A DNA stretch of 64,000 nucleotides from Parapedobacter luteus (GCF_900168055.1 NZ_FUYS01000006.1:62001-126000), one strand, 5' to 3'. Positions 8,656 to 18,568 are shown, counted from the first letter of the stretch. Notes: generated by a model not told the origin, from the letters alone. Numbers and translations are program-made.

Positions 8656-11097
8656 CTAAGGCATATTTATACGGCTTTTTTCCTCACTCTGACCATCATT
8701 ACGGCGGGCGCCGTTTTTCATGTTGCCAAAGCTGTAGGTGAAGGTAAGCCGCGCAACCCTTGTCTCGTTCTTTTGATTGATAACCGTATTCAAGTTTGCA
8801 TACTGCGTACGCACGTCCTGTACGCGGGTATCAAAGATGTCGCTTACGGAAAATTTCAAATTTGCTTTTTTATTGTAGAAAGACTTATTCAGCCCGGCAT
8901 CGATAGACCATTGCGAACCGATACGGTAAATGCTATAAACCAAGGACGATTGGTAGTTGACCGATGTCTCGGCAGTCAAGGTCGGGAGAATGGTAAACGT
9001 ATGGTTGCTTCTCAGCTGCCAGGCAAACTGTCCTTGGCTAAGGTATTCTCCACCCAGCGGACCATCAAAACCCATATAAAAGGCATTCAAATTGGTGTTG
9101 GTATTCCAGAATTTGGTCACCTTTACCGGCACATTCAAATTGCCATACCATATTTCCTGCTTAGCCAAATTATCGCGTGTCACCCATGTACGCTTAGTTA
9201 CATCATCCTGTCCCATCGACTCGGCAATAACGTCATTCGTGCGGTTATATCCGGCGCTCAAATGGTACTTCTGCATGAGTGTATACGAAAAGTCGAAGGC
9301 ATGGGTATATTCGGGCCTTAGGTAGGGGTTACCCTGTTCGGATGTATACTGGTCAAGAAAATACTCGAACGGATTGAGGTTGCCATAATTTGGCCGATTG
9401 ATCCGTTTGCTGTACGAGAGGCCGGTCTGATGATTATCCGAAATGTTATAGTTGAGGAATACGCTTGGAAAAAAATCAAGATAATCCCGCTTGATGCGAT
9501 TGGCCATGGTGATGGAGTTGCCATCAGACACCGTGTATTCGCTCCTCAACCCAGCCTGGATGCCCAGCTTGCCTAAGGTGGTGCTGTAATTTAAGTAAGC
9601 CGCGGCGACCTGTTCCTCGTACAAGAAATGGTTAGTGCGTCCCACGTCATTCTGCCATACACCGCCAACCTGGTTTTCAAACCGCATATCGTTGTCTGAC
9701 GATACGTTGCTGTATTTCATTCCGGTTTCTATCTTGTTTTTATTTCCCTTTCCAAAGGGGTGGGTATAATCTACCTTAGCTACGCGAATATTGATAATCG
9801 TAGGCATATTGCTCCGCGACAGCAAAGGCTGCCCCTTGATATCGCCCGACGGCAAGTAAAATGTATTGTTGTAGTCGGCATCATTCCGGTTTGAAAAGCG
9901 CGATACATCGACGTCAGCTACCAATTTCCGTCCATTGCTATCAATGGTAAACTGGTTATTTGCGTTGATTGCAAAGCTACGGTAGCTACCGTCAAACAAC
10001 GAAGAAGTAAACAACGTTGAATCCGGCGACAAGATGGTACGGCCTATCAACGTATTACTCGAATTATTATTGTCGTTCCCACTGGCGTAGCCACTTAGCA
10101 GTACGCCCACCACATTGCGGTCGGAGGTGTTATAGTCTACCCCTGCCCGGTAGGAGTGGTTTCTGTTCCTCCGGTTGAACTCGGTATATTGCTGGAAATC
10201 GGTGTTGACATCCTGCTGCACGATAGAACGGAAAATGCCTATCTCATTACCACCTTCGTTGTCCATGTAACTATAGGTACCAAACACGTTTAGCCGGTCC
10301 ACTTTGTGATTAAGGTTCAACGACGTGTTTGCCTTATGGCCAAACCCGTATCCTGTGCCCGCGGTAAATGTACCATTCGTGCCTGCCATCCGGTTTTTCT
10401 TCAGCACGATATTGATCATGCCCGCCGTGCCCGAAGCGTCATATTTGGACGAGGGATTCGTAATCAGCTCAATGGATTTGATGGTATTGCCATCCGTATT
10501 GCGCAGAAAGTTGGCCAACTGCTCGGCAGACAGGTAGGTCTGCTTGCCATCGATCATGACGATCACACCCTGTTTTCCCATCAGGCTGATGTTGTCATCC
10601 TTGTCTACAGTCACGCCTGGTGACCGCTCCAAAATATCCATTGCCGTATTGCCGGCGGCCAGCGTGGAATTTTCCACGTTGACGACCATCATGTCGGGTT
10701 TCCGTTCTACCAGTGGCCGCTGCGGTGCTGTCACCGCCACTTCATCCAATACCGTATTGGTATTTTTCAGGACCAAGGGAGCAAAATTCTTTGCAGCTGT
10801 CGCCGACGCGATTTCTACGACTTCGCTCAAGGCGTCTTCATATCCCACCAATACGGCCCTAACCAAATATGTACCCTGCTGCACCCCGGTAAACATGAAG
10901 TTTCCGGTTTCATCGGGGAAAGCCGTTTTTACCACTGACGAGTCCCTTGCCGCCAATAAATTAACGGTGGCTAAATCCAGCGGTGCGTTCTTTTCATCGA
11001 GCACCCGGCCCGCGATAGAAGCCTGTTGGGTGTACGCTGCAGTCGCCAGAATTGTCGTAAGAAGAAAGGCTATAAGTGTGTGTTTAAAATGCTTCAT
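8656..11097 (-). CDS. TonB-dependent-receptor-like outer-membrane beta-barrel protein
   Basis: An 813-residue outer-membrane protein. It has a signal peptide (MKHFKHTLIAFLLTTILATA), a carboxypeptidase-regulatory-like domain at about 25-110 (ASIAGRVLDEKNAPLDLATV), a plug domain with DILERSPGVTVDKDDNISL, a MIDGKQTYLS segment and IELITNPSSKYDASGTAGMI. A C-terminal barrel of the outer-membrane protein beta-barrel (OMP_b-brl_3) family follows, with YSKRINRPNYGNLNPFEYF and RPEYTHAFDFSY. No SusD partner lies beside it, so it is not a glycan SusC. Its ligand is unknown. It is flanked downstream by a strong terminator and upstream by an AT-rich region with several CTGTAT repeats. Confidence 0.88.
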   Translation of the reverse strand: MKHFKHTLIAFLLTTILATAAYTQQASIAGRVLDEKNAPLDLATVNLLAARDSSVVKTAFPDETGNFMFTGVQQGTYLVRAVLVGYEDALSEVVEIASATAAKNFAPLVLKNTNTVLDEVAVTAPQRPLVERKPDMMVVNVENSTLAAGNTAMDILERSPGVTVDKDDNISLMGKQGVIVMIDGKQTYLSAEQLANFLRNTDGNTIKSIELITNPSSKYDASGTAGMINIVLKKNRMAGTNGTFTAGTGYGFGHKANTSLNLNHKVDRLNVFGTYSYMDNEGGNEIGIFRSIVQQDVNTDFQQYTEFNRRNRNHSYRAGVDYNTSDRNVVGVLLSGYASGNDNNNSSNTLIGRTILSPDSTLFTSSLFDGSYRSFAINANNQFTIDSNGRKLVADVDVSRFSNRNDADYNNTFYLPSGDIKGQPLLSRSNMPTIINIRVAKVDYTHPFGKGNKNKIETGMKYSNVSSDNDMRFENQVGGVWQNDVGRTNHFLYEEQVAAAYLNYSTTLGKLGIQAGLRSEYTVSDGNSITMANRIKRDYLDFFPSVFLNYNISDNHQTGLSYSKRINRPNYGNLNPFEYFLDQYTSEQGNPYLRPEYTHAFDFSYTLMQKYHLSAGYNRTNDVIAESMGQDDVTKRTWVTRDNLAKQEIWYGNLNVPVKVTKFWNTNTNLNAFYMGFDGPLGGEYLSQGQFAWQLRSNHTFTILPTLTAETSVNYQSSLVYSIYRIGSQWSIDAGLNKSFYNKKANLKFSVSDIFDTRVQDVRTQYANLNTVINQKNETRVARLTFTYSFGNMKNGARRNDGQSEEKSRINMP

Positions 11098-11386
11098 GTT
11101 GCTTAGTAACTGTACAGAACCCCCCTTATCAAAAAGCTCACAACTTTTTAATTAATTGAAAAACTGTATTTTATATGATTTTTATTCTAGAACTGTATGG
11201 TGCTGTTTGTTATCTGTATTGTATCTGTATTTTTATTTTGTTCATATGACGCAATAAGTGGTCAAAAAGTTGCATGGTACGTTTTTATTTTTTTGCTACG
11301 CAGATACAAAGCACTTGATTTCGTTCACTATCACCAATTATTTTTGACGAAATGCCTATTTGGGGTGACGAACAGTCGTTTTTTCA

Positions 11387-13027
11387 TCAGTTCGATGCCG
11401 AAGTGTCTGCGATACTGTCGACCTGCATGGTATCGACAGCCCCAGGGGCCTCTTCAATGGCCGACGGTGCGATCGCACATTTCAGGCCCGATTCAGCCAT
11501 TATCCACTCTGTTTTATCGGGTGCATTTCCATCTGCATATCCATAAAGCCCTTCACATTGGTTAAACGGCAAATCCGATACGTGACGGCGCAGCTCCCTG
11601 TCAATAATAAGCCTTGTGCCTACCGGGATGTTCAGTTTGAGGTAAAGCCGTTGATCACGCATCAGCTCTTCATTTGCAATATTGAAATGACTGTCGAATA
11701 TCAAGCTATCGCCCTGTTGCTGGAAGTGATAATCAATTTTACCGGCACGTTCGGCAGCCAATTCATAGGTAGCACCGCGTGCTACATATTCGTAGGTGAC
11801 CGAAGGAGTCTGCGTGGAGTCGACTTTGACAATGCGCATGTGCATACGGCTTTGCCATTCCAGGAAGTTGCGGTTGCGGATGGTGGCACGGTGCCGGATG
11901 CGCGATGCCCTATCCAATGAATCATTTTGGAGCCGGATGACGGTGAGGTCGTTCTTGGACAGGTAATAAACCGGCTGCCTTTCCAGCGGCTGTTCTTCCA
12001 CTACCGTGCTCTCCTCGCGGAAGTCATTGACGGTCCGCGTAGCATATACGATAGTGAATCCTGCCGCTATCAGCCATGCGGCGAGCAGTATGAATCCAGT
12101 ATACTGGCCCATCACCGGTCGATTGAATAAGATACGGATAATTAATGCCACAAGCGCTATGAATGGAATCACTGCTACCACCAACGCGCTAATCAGCACG
12201 GGAGTACGGGAGCCCGGTTCAATGACGTTCAGCGGAAACATGGCCATATCCGTGTCCGCTCCGAGAAAGCCGAAGGAAGCCACGATACTGATGACCAGTA
12301 CTACCAGGCCGCCGCATAAGCCTACGATAAACAATACGCCGATGACCTTAGCCAATACGACAAATGCCTTTACAAGAAAATTGCCGGCCGAGTCCAGACC
12401 CCTTCTAAGCCCTGCCTCGGCCCCGGTAAAATTTGATCGGAGGCCCTCCATTTCCTCCTGAAAACTGCGTTTGAAATTCTGCAAATTGGGCGCTTCGCCC
12501 CGCATAGCCATCCGATCTGCACGCGTACGGGCAAGCGGCATGACTATCCATAGGATGATATACAGCAGGAGACCAGTACCCCCAAAGACGAACAACAGCA
12601 CGAGGATAAGCCGTATCCAACGGGCCTCGATACCGAAGTAATGCCCAAGGCCGCTACACACCCCGCCGAACACCTTATCGTCAGGGTCGCGCATCAGCTT
12701 CCGTTGCCCGCTCATATGGGGTATCTCGTATGATGCTTCGGTGTAGGCCTCTTGCTGGTCGCCGGTCTCGAAGTCACTCACGCGTCCCATTTGGGCGATA
12801 ACATCGTTGACATCCTCCATAGTGATGACTTCCTTCTTACCCTGGAAAATCCGCTCATTAAACATTTCGGCGATCCTGTTTTCGATATCGCCGACAATTT
12901 CGTGGCTGTCAGCCGTGTGTCCGAAGTGCTTTTTTACATCGATCATATACGAGCGAAGCACTTCATAGGCATCTTCCTCGATGTGGAACACGATGCCGTT
13001 TATATTGATGATGATGGTCCTGTTCAT
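11387..13027 (-). CDS. PspC-domain membrane protein
   Basis: A 546-residue protein. Residues 1-90 form a small alpha/beta domain of the kind that precedes PspC in Bacteroidetes (IININGIVFHIEEDAYEVL). Residues about 108-170 are the PspC domain, with RDPDDKVFGGVCSGLGHYFG followed by a membrane hairpin. Two or three further membrane helices (about 212-245, 265-290, 305-330) and a soluble C-terminal region of about 200 residues follow. PspC proteins act in envelope-stress responses. The gene starts 66 bp after a PadR repressor on the same strand, forming the familiar PadR-PspC pair that is presumably repressed by PadR. Confidence 0.88.
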   Translation of the reverse strand: MNRTIIININGIVFHIEEDAYEVLRSYMIDVKKHFGHTADSHEIVGDIENRIAEMFNERIFQGKKEVITMEDVNDVIAQMGRVSDFETGDQQEAYTEASYEIPHMSGQRKLMRDPDDKVFGGVCSGLGHYFGIEARWIRLILVLLFVFGGTGLLLYIILWIVMPLARTRADRMAMRGEAPNLQNFKRSFQEEMEGLRSNFTGAEAGLRRGLDSAGNFLVKAFVVLAKVIGVLFIVGLCGGLVVLVISIVASFGFLGADTDMAMFPLNVIEPGSRTPVLISALVVAVIPFIALVALIIRILFNRPVMGQYTGFILLAAWLIAAGFTIVYATRTVNDFREESTVVEEQPLERQPVYYLSKNDLTVIRLQNDSLDRASRIRHRATIRNRNFLEWQSRMHMRIVKVDSTQTPSVTYEYVARGATYELAAERAGKIDYHFQQQGDSLIFDSHFNIANEELMRDQRLYLKLNIPVGTRLIIDRELRRHVSDLPFNQCEGLYGYADGNAPDKTEWIMAESGLKCAIAPSAIEEAPGAVDTMQVDSIADTSASN

Positions 13028-13093
13028 TTTCTTGTGGTTTTTATCGTTTACTGTCTGATGTCTGTTACCTGTTTATTTGATGATGTTTCCTTC

Positions 13094-13438
13094 CTACTTT
13101 CCTTCACCCTGCCGACCTTCCATGGATGTCTGCACGGCAAAGACCAGCTCTTCCCAAGTGCTGTCTAATTTTCCAAGCACCTCTAGCCCCGCTGGCGTAA
13201 TTTGGTAATATTTACGGGGTGGGCCCGATGTCGATTCTTTCCAACTGTAGCTCAGTAAGCCGTTATTTTTAAGCCGCGTCAGCAAAGGATATAAAGTACC
13301 CTCTACCACCAGCAGTCTTGCTTTTTTGAGCTCGCCGATGATGTCTGAGGCATATATCTCGCCTCGCGAGATAATGGAAAGGATACAGTATTCCAGTATC
13401 CCTTTCCTCATTTGGGTCTGCGTGTTATCTACTATCAT
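13094..13438 (-). CDS. PadR family transcriptional repressor
   Basis: A 114-residue winged-helix repressor starting at the ATG at 13438 (MIVDNTQTQMRKG). A TTG-initiated extension would start inside the operator palindrome and is rejected. The PadR core is clear: LEYCILSIISRGEIYASDII, then LLVVEGTLYPLLTRLKNNGL and GPPRKYYQITPAG. A further in-frame ATG (MRKGILEYC) at 13411 is also possible if the first lies too close to the promoter. It probably represses itself and the downstream PspC gene through the inverted repeat at 13465-13483. Confidence 0.92.
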   Translation of the reverse strand: MIVDNTQTQMRKGILEYCILSIISRGEIYASDIIGELKKARLLVVEGTLYPLLTRLKNNGLLSYSWKESTSGPPRKYYQITPAGLEVLGKLDSTWEELVFAVQTSMEGRQGEGK

Positions 13439-13442
13439 AATA

Positions 13443-13450
13443 CAAAGATA
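13443..13450 (-). promoter_or_regulatory. Bacteroidetes -7 element of the padR promoter
   Basis: Read leftward it is TATCTTTG, an exact match to TAnnTTTG. It ends only 4 bp from the ATG at 13438, so the transcript would be leaderless or nearly so unless initiation uses the ATG at 13411. No clear -33 TTTG is seen; the operator palindrome occupies that area. Confidence 0.5.
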
Positions 13451-13464
13451 TATGTTTTGGTTTG

Positions 13465-13483
13465 TACTATGCAATACATAGTA
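13465..13483. promoter_or_regulatory. Perfect inverted repeat, likely PadR operator
   Basis: TACTATG-caata-CATAGTA has perfect 7-bp arms around a 5-bp spacer. It lies just upstream of the -7 element of padR, where bound repressor would block RNA polymerase. The palindrome is seen in the sequence; binding by this PadR is inference from the usual autoregulation of the family. Confidence 0.65.
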
Positions 13484-13545
13484 GTATATAAAAAATCAAA
13501 ACCCTGATTATCAGCAACAAAATTTTGCAAATCCTCAGCAATCAT

Positions 13546-13575
13546 AAAAAAACGCCCCGAAAAACATTCGGGGCG
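13546..13575 (-). terminator. Intrinsic terminator of the second susCD pair
   Basis: CGCCCCGAA and TTCGGGGCG form a perfect 9-bp stem with a 5-nt loop, followed in the leftward direction by seven T residues. It lies 55 bp after the stop of the susD gene at 13631, so this SusCD transcript ends here. Confidence 0.9.
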
Positions 13576-13630
13576 GTTACATGTCCGGATAAGTTATTCT
13601 CGTTCGTTTAGCCTTTATTCTTTGCTGCTA

Positions 13631-15181
13631 TCAATATCCAGGATTCTGTTGCAGATTTGGATTGACCGCTATCTGTTGGCTTGGGATGGGGTATACCAAA
13701 CGATGTGGTTCCGAAGCAGTCGTCCGTACCTGCCCCGGTTCCAAGAACTTACCAAAGCGGATCAAATCCTGCCTCCGCCAGCCCTCCCAATAAAGCTCCC
13801 GGCCGCGCTCATCAATTAAATCATCCAGCGAAAGCGTGGCAAAAGGTGCTGCACCACGATTGGTCCGTATCGTATTCACCAAGGCAAGTGCATCGGCGGG
13901 GGTACCTGTACCACCGCGAAGTATCGCTTCTGCTTGCATCAACAGCACGTCGGCATACCGGAAGACCACCCAGTCGTTATTACGCTGTCCCGAAAGCACA
14001 CTGTAGTCAAATGCATACTTCATGACGCGGATGCCTGCGGTTTCCAGGGTAGCTCCAGATGTGCGGATGGTTACTTCCCGTGTAAACGATAGCGGTTGGC
14101 TGGAAGGATTCCTGGCGTTCAACGGGCGGCCGGTACTCATGTTGTATTGTTGGCCGATGAAAAAACCTACATTCCGCCGCCGATCCGGGTTACTCATTGT
14201 GTCTGCCGGATATTCGTAGTAAATCCCCAGCCGCTCATCACCTTCATCATATAAATCATAAAAATCCGAAAGGGTACACCAACCGTTCCAGCCACCGGGT
14301 ACCATGTTGTAGTGGGCCACCGTATTCCACGTCCGATCGACGGCCCCACCCCGTACTCCGTTTTCGTTGTACAATGTAAAGATGTTTTCTGTGGATACGG
14401 CATGGTTATTTGGCGCAAAATTATCGAAGTACCTGCCAGGAGCAGAGACGGTATAGCTGTTGCTGGCCGTAATCTGATTAGCCAATTCGATCACCTGATT
14501 CATATCGGCCGCCTCGAAAGTTGGGTTTTCCCTGTTCAGGAATACACCCTTATTCAGGTATAACTTCATTAACAACGTCCTCGCCGCATTCTGGTTGGCT
14601 ACATACGCTGCACTTGAGCTGGGGAGGTCTCCCATGATCGCATTCAGTTCGCTGGCAATAAAATCGATGGCCTCCTGCGTTTGCAATGTCGTAGGATTTG
14701 TCCGAAAATCATCCAAATCTTCCCGGTAAGGCACCACACCCCAGAGGTTCAGCACATCAAACATGCTCAGTGCCCGGATAAACCGCGCCTCGGCGGCTTG
14801 CTGTGCCGTCGGGTTGTTGCGTAATACGTTGGAGGCCTGAAACTGTGCTGTTAACAAGTTAACGAATGTATTGTTCATGTACGCGTTATCGGCGTTCCAT
14901 GTATGGAGGTGGATAGCCCGATGCATCCCATTGTCATCCCAGTCGCCGCCACGAGTAGGCGCGATGGCCGCATCGGTAGATATTTCCTCCAACACCCAAC
15001 GTTGCTCCTGTTGGTAAGGCGTATTCAAGGCCAGATAGGCTCCGATCAATAAATCCGAGGTATTCACGTCTGTCCCACCTTGTTCCAACTCACTTCGAAG
15101 CTGTTCGTCCAAGTCGGTACAGGAAAGTGACAGTCCCGCAATGACCAATAAAATGGTACGATATAATTTAATTGTGTTCAT
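13631..15181 (-). CDS. SusD/RagB family outer-membrane lipoprotein (second pair)
   Basis: A 516-residue surface lipoprotein with signal TILLVIAGLSLSC (cysteine 21). Typical SusD features are EARFIRALSMFDVLNLWGVVPY in the TPR-like half, VVFRYADVLLMQAEAILRGG, LIDERGRELYWEGWRRQDLIRFGKF and the closing NPNLQQNPGY. The GRELYWEGWRRQDLIRFG block is characteristic of the family. It begins 15 bp after its SusC gene and ends before a strong terminator, with no enzyme gene attached. The ligand therefore cannot be inferred from neighbours. Confidence 0.95.
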   Translation of the reverse strand: MNTIKLYRTILLVIAGLSLSCTDLDEQLRSELEQGGTDVNTSDLLIGAYLALNTPYQQEQRWVLEEISTDAAIAPTRGGDWDDNGMHRAIHLHTWNADNAYMNNTFVNLLTAQFQASNVLRNNPTAQQAAEARFIRALSMFDVLNLWGVVPYREDLDDFRTNPTTLQTQEAIDFIASELNAIMGDLPSSSAAYVANQNAARTLLMKLYLNKGVFLNRENPTFEAADMNQVIELANQITASNSYTVSAPGRYFDNFAPNNHAVSTENIFTLYNENGVRGGAVDRTWNTVAHYNMVPGGWNGWCTLSDFYDLYDEGDERLGIYYEYPADTMSNPDRRRNVGFFIGQQYNMSTGRPLNARNPSSQPLSFTREVTIRTSGATLETAGIRVMKYAFDYSVLSGQRNNDWVVFRYADVLLMQAEAILRGGTGTPADALALVNTIRTNRGAAPFATLSLDDLIDERGRELYWEGWRRQDLIRFGKFLEPGQVRTTASEPHRLVYPIPSQQIAVNPNLQQNPGY

Positions 15182-15195
15182 GATTCCAAGTTTTG

Positions 15196-18100
15196 CTACA
15201 ATGAGAAATTAACACCTAAAAGAAACGTTCTGGCAGGCGGGTAAGGGAGATACTCAATACCCAACGAAGGCACTCCATTGGTTGTACCGTCGGTATTCAC
15301 TTCAGGATCGAATCCGTTGTAACCGGTGAGTACAAACAAGTTCTGCCCCGTGAGCGATACATTCAGATTTCTGATGGTGTTGCCGATGTTGCCCACGTTA
15401 TAGCTCAACGTCATATTCGACATTTTCAGAAAATCTCCTTTTTCCAGATACCGGCTGGAAGGTGCCGCCGAATTGGAGGTCGATTCTCCCGCCTGCATAT
15501 CAAAGAAACGGCGGCCAATATTCCGGTTAGACAGGTTATTCACGCCCAACACCGTGGCCATGGTATTGTTGAACAGGTAGTGGCCAAACGCACCATGCAT
15601 GTTGACATTGAGACTAAACCGTTTATAGCTAACGTCGGTGGAGATTCCCAGTAAATACTTAGGATTGGGACTTCCCAAATAAAACTTGTTTAGTGCAGGA
15701 TCCACATCCGTGCCCACCGTCCCATCGAGGCCTCTATATATGCTGGTTCCGGTTGCGGGATCAATGCCTTCAAACTGCGCTAGATACCACACGTTGAGCG
15801 GCTGCCCACTCACCATCCGTTGTCCCAGTACACCGGAAAATCCCTGTCCCCGAAGGGCTGCGGTTTCATAATAACCAAGTAGGCCGTCCACCCGGTTCTC
15901 CAGATAAGTCGCGTTCACGCCCAGATTCCAATTCCAGTTCTCGCGTTGGACAACATTGCCCATTAGTGCCAATTCCACACCCTCATTAATGATCTCTCCA
16001 TCCAAGTTGACCCATATCCGGCCGCTGGGAGCTGGTTGGGCGAGGGTTTGTTCAAACAGGGCATCCGTGGTTGCCTTGCGGAAATAGTCGATTGAGCCGG
16101 AAAGCCTGTTTTGGAACAATCCAAAATCAATGCCGGCATTGATGGTAGCCGAACTCTCCCATCGTAAATCCGGGTTACCGTAATTGGCTTGTGCAATACT
16201 CTGAGCACTGAACACATAACGATCCCGCGAAGCGCCCGATGGAAACTCCTGATTACCCGTCTGACCCCATCCCAAACGTAGCTTCAAGTTGCTGAAAAGT
16301 CTATTCCCCTCCATGAATGCTTCGTTGGAGATGTTCCATGCGAACGCGAGGGAAGGAAAGTTGGCGTATCTATTGTTCTCGCCAAATTTCGTAGAGCCGT
16401 CTCGCCGAATCGTCCCGGTAAACAAGTAACGATCCTGGTAGTTGAAAGTTGCCCTTGCGAAGTACGATTGAAGTTCATTGGTCGGACTCCTGAAGGAGTT
16501 GGCATTTCTATTATTGGCAATGGAATACTGTAAATAGTCAAAATAGTCGAGCCCTTCCAAATCAGAGAAGCCACTGCCGCTCACTGAATTCCACCGGGTA
16601 TCAAAACTCAAATATTCATAGCCCACCACGGCATTAAGGCTCAAGTCGTTTGTAATTTCCTTATCAAACGACAGCGTATGCGTGAGCTGGTGATTGGTTT
16701 CGGTGTCGTTTCCGATAAAAGCAGAGCCGTTGTTCACATCGGTTGGATTGATCATTCCGGCAATAAACCGCCCCGTGCGTCGCCCAGCTTGGTGGGTGAG
16801 GCTGTACATGAGTTTATACTCTAATTCATCGGTAATCTTGAAGGACGGAGCGATGCTGGCCAAAATAGTATTTACCTTGGTAATATCTTTATATGCGGTC
16901 AACGTTGTGAGCGGATTTCTCAAATCGGGCGACTGAAACGCCAACTCGCCGTTGCTATCCCGCAAGGGCAATGTCGGGTTCCATTGGAGCGCTTGGGAGA
17001 TCACGTTGCCTGTAAAGCCCACATCCACATCCAAGGGTGCATTATTTTCATCCGTCTGCGCCGCCAAAATATTAAAATCCAGCCGTAACTTCTTACTCTC
17101 CAAAAACCGGAAGTTTCCACTCACGTTGGCAGTGTACTTTCTCAATCTATCGGTCTCTATGATTCCATTTTGATCCAAGTAGCCGAGCGAAATCCGATAC
17201 CGGCCATCCTCATTACCGCCCGAGATGTCCATCGAATAATTCTGCGTAACTGCGGATCGGATGATAGCATCGAATGCATTTTCATTGCCGCCGAAATCTG
17301 AGGTATTATCTGGCGTATAGAATTGTAAAGCCTGCCTGAACTCGTCAGCATTCAGCACCTCCGGCTTTCTCAGTACGTTGGATATACCGGTCGACGCGAG
17401 CACGTTCAGCGTAGGTGAACCGGCTTGGCCACGCTTGGTGGTAATGAGTACCACGCCGTTTGCACCACGCGAGCCGTATATCGCTGTAGCAGACGCATCT
17501 TTCAAAATATCCATGCTTGCGATATCATTGGGGTTAAGGTAATTAAGTGGATTGCCTCCGTCAGAGCTATATCCCCCCTGTCCCCCTGGACGCGCAGAGG
17601 TACCAGATAAGGGAATCCCATCCACCACAAACAATGGGTTGTTCCCTGCACGGATGGACGAGTTCCCCCGAATCCGCACGGTGGTGGAGCCACCAGGCTT
17701 ACCAGTATTGTTGATGACCATCACACCTGCCGTCCGGCCTTGCATTAACTGGTCGGGGGCAACGATCACCCCCTTGTTAAAATCCTTGGGCTGCAACGAC
17801 GCGACCGAACCGGTGACATCCTGCTTTCTGGCGGTGCCGTAGCCAATGACTACCACTTCATCCAGGCTTTCGCCACTGGATACCAGGTTGAAATCAACCA
17901 GTTGCTCCGCGCTTGACACCGTCACACTGCGCTCCATGCTTTGGTAGCCAATAAATGACACAGACAGGGTGTATGTCCCGTAAGGGACGTTCGTAAACGA
18001 ATAGAGTCCTTCGGCGTTGGTACCCGCCTGCCTGTCCAGCTCTTTGATCACCACAGAGGCTCCCGCTAGCGGCTGTTGGCTTTCGTCTACTACTTTTCCT

Positions 18101-18207
18101 TGGATGCCTCCTGCTTGGGCATACCCAAGAATTGGACACAACAACGCCAGCCACAGCAGGGCAATGCCGACGCTTGATTGTCGATTAGTTAATGGAAATG
18201 TGCTCAT
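15196..18207 (-). CDS. SusC/RagA family TonB-linked outer-membrane protein (second pair)
   Basis: A 1003-residue TonB-dependent porin. Parts: a signal peptide after a charged N-terminus (VGIALLWLALLCPILGYAQA), a carboxypeptidase-regulatory-like domain (IQGKVVDESQQPLAGASVV), the signature DEVVVIGYGT followed by RKQDVTGSV, a plug with VRIRGNSSIRAGNNPLFVVD and a C-terminal barrel ending FLLGVNFSL. It is the partner of the SusD gene 15 bp downstream. No regulator or anti-sigma gene sits beside it in this window, so control is unknown. Confidence 0.96.
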   Translation of the reverse strand: MSTFPLTNRQSSVGIALLWLALLCPILGYAQAGGIQGKVVDESQQPLAGASVVIKELDRQAGTNAEGLYSFTNVPYGTYTLSVSFIGYQSMERSVTVSSAEQLVDFNLVSSGESLDEVVVIGYGTARKQDVTGSVASLQPKDFNKGVIVAPDQLMQGRTAGVMVINNTGKPGGSTTVRIRGNSSIRAGNNPLFVVDGIPLSGTSARPGGQGGYSSDGGNPLNYLNPNDIASMDILKDASATAIYGSRGANGVVLITTKRGQAGSPTLNVLASTGISNVLRKPEVLNADEFRQALQFYTPDNTSDFGGNENAFDAIIRSAVTQNYSMDISGGNEDGRYRISLGYLDQNGIIETDRLRKYTANVSGNFRFLESKKLRLDFNILAAQTDENNAPLDVDVGFTGNVISQALQWNPTLPLRDSNGELAFQSPDLRNPLTTLTAYKDITKVNTILASIAPSFKITDELEYKLMYSLTHQAGRRTGRFIAGMINPTDVNNGSAFIGNDTETNHQLTHTLSFDKEITNDLSLNAVVGYEYLSFDTRWNSVSGSGFSDLEGLDYFDYLQYSIANNRNANSFRSPTNELQSYFARATFNYQDRYLFTGTIRRDGSTKFGENNRYANFPSLAFAWNISNEAFMEGNRLFSNLKLRLGWGQTGNQEFPSGASRDRYVFSAQSIAQANYGNPDLRWESSATINAGIDFGLFQNRLSGSIDYFRKATTDALFEQTLAQPAPSGRIWVNLDGEIINEGVELALMGNVVQRENWNWNLGVNATYLENRVDGLLGYYETAALRGQGFSGVLGQRMVSGQPLNVWYLAQFEGIDPATGTSIYRGLDGTVGTDVDPALNKFYLGSPNPKYLLGISTDVSYKRFSLNVNMHGAFGHYLFNNTMATVLGVNNLSNRNIGRRFFDMQAGESTSNSAAPSSRYLEKGDFLKMSNMTLSYNVGNIGNTIRNLNVSLTGQNLFVLTGYNGFDPEVNTDGTTNGVPSLGIEYLPYPPARTFLLGVNFSL

Positions 18208-18360
18208 AATTTATTGCGTGTTTTGTTTAATTAATTGGCTAAGCATAGCGGTTCATTATAACCGGACAGGGCTATTAAACGCGCACCGCGTTATATAGCT
18301 GACACAATAACAAATGATAAGAATTATTGTTTTCGGGTTAGGTGATTTTTTTGTAGCCGG

Positions 18361-18552
18361 TTAACCCTGCTTCCTAAGCAAGTACTTCCGGTAGCGATGC
18401 AGCACGAAGAGGGCAAGCCCCACGGCTACCGCACCGGTGGTAAGCGGATGTCCCTGCGGCAGCACGAGCAGGCAAATGATACAGAACACGACGACAAAAA
18501 GATATACGTAGCTAAAATAAGGGTGGGTGATGATTTGTTGTAATTTCTTCAT
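18361..18552 (-). CDS. Small two-helix membrane protein, unrecognised
   Basis: A 63-residue protein with two hydrophobic segments (about 14-32 and 38-52) and a basic C-terminus (HRYRKYLLRKQG). The gene follows gldH by 16 bp on the same strand, so it is probably the last gene of the holB-ricT-gldH operon. I do not recognise a family. The length and clean topology, with a short gap to gldH, favour a real gene. Confidence 0.7.
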   Translation of the reverse strand: MKKLQQIITHPYFSYVYLFVVVFCIICLLVLPQGHPLTTGAVAVGLALFVLHRYRKYLLRKQG

Positions 18553-18568
18553 GGCTCGTACAATACAA

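Noticed and set aside
8623-9321. 232-codon frame antisense to the outer-membrane barrel gene
   Set aside because: Shadow of the barrel coding sequence; no RBS or domain.
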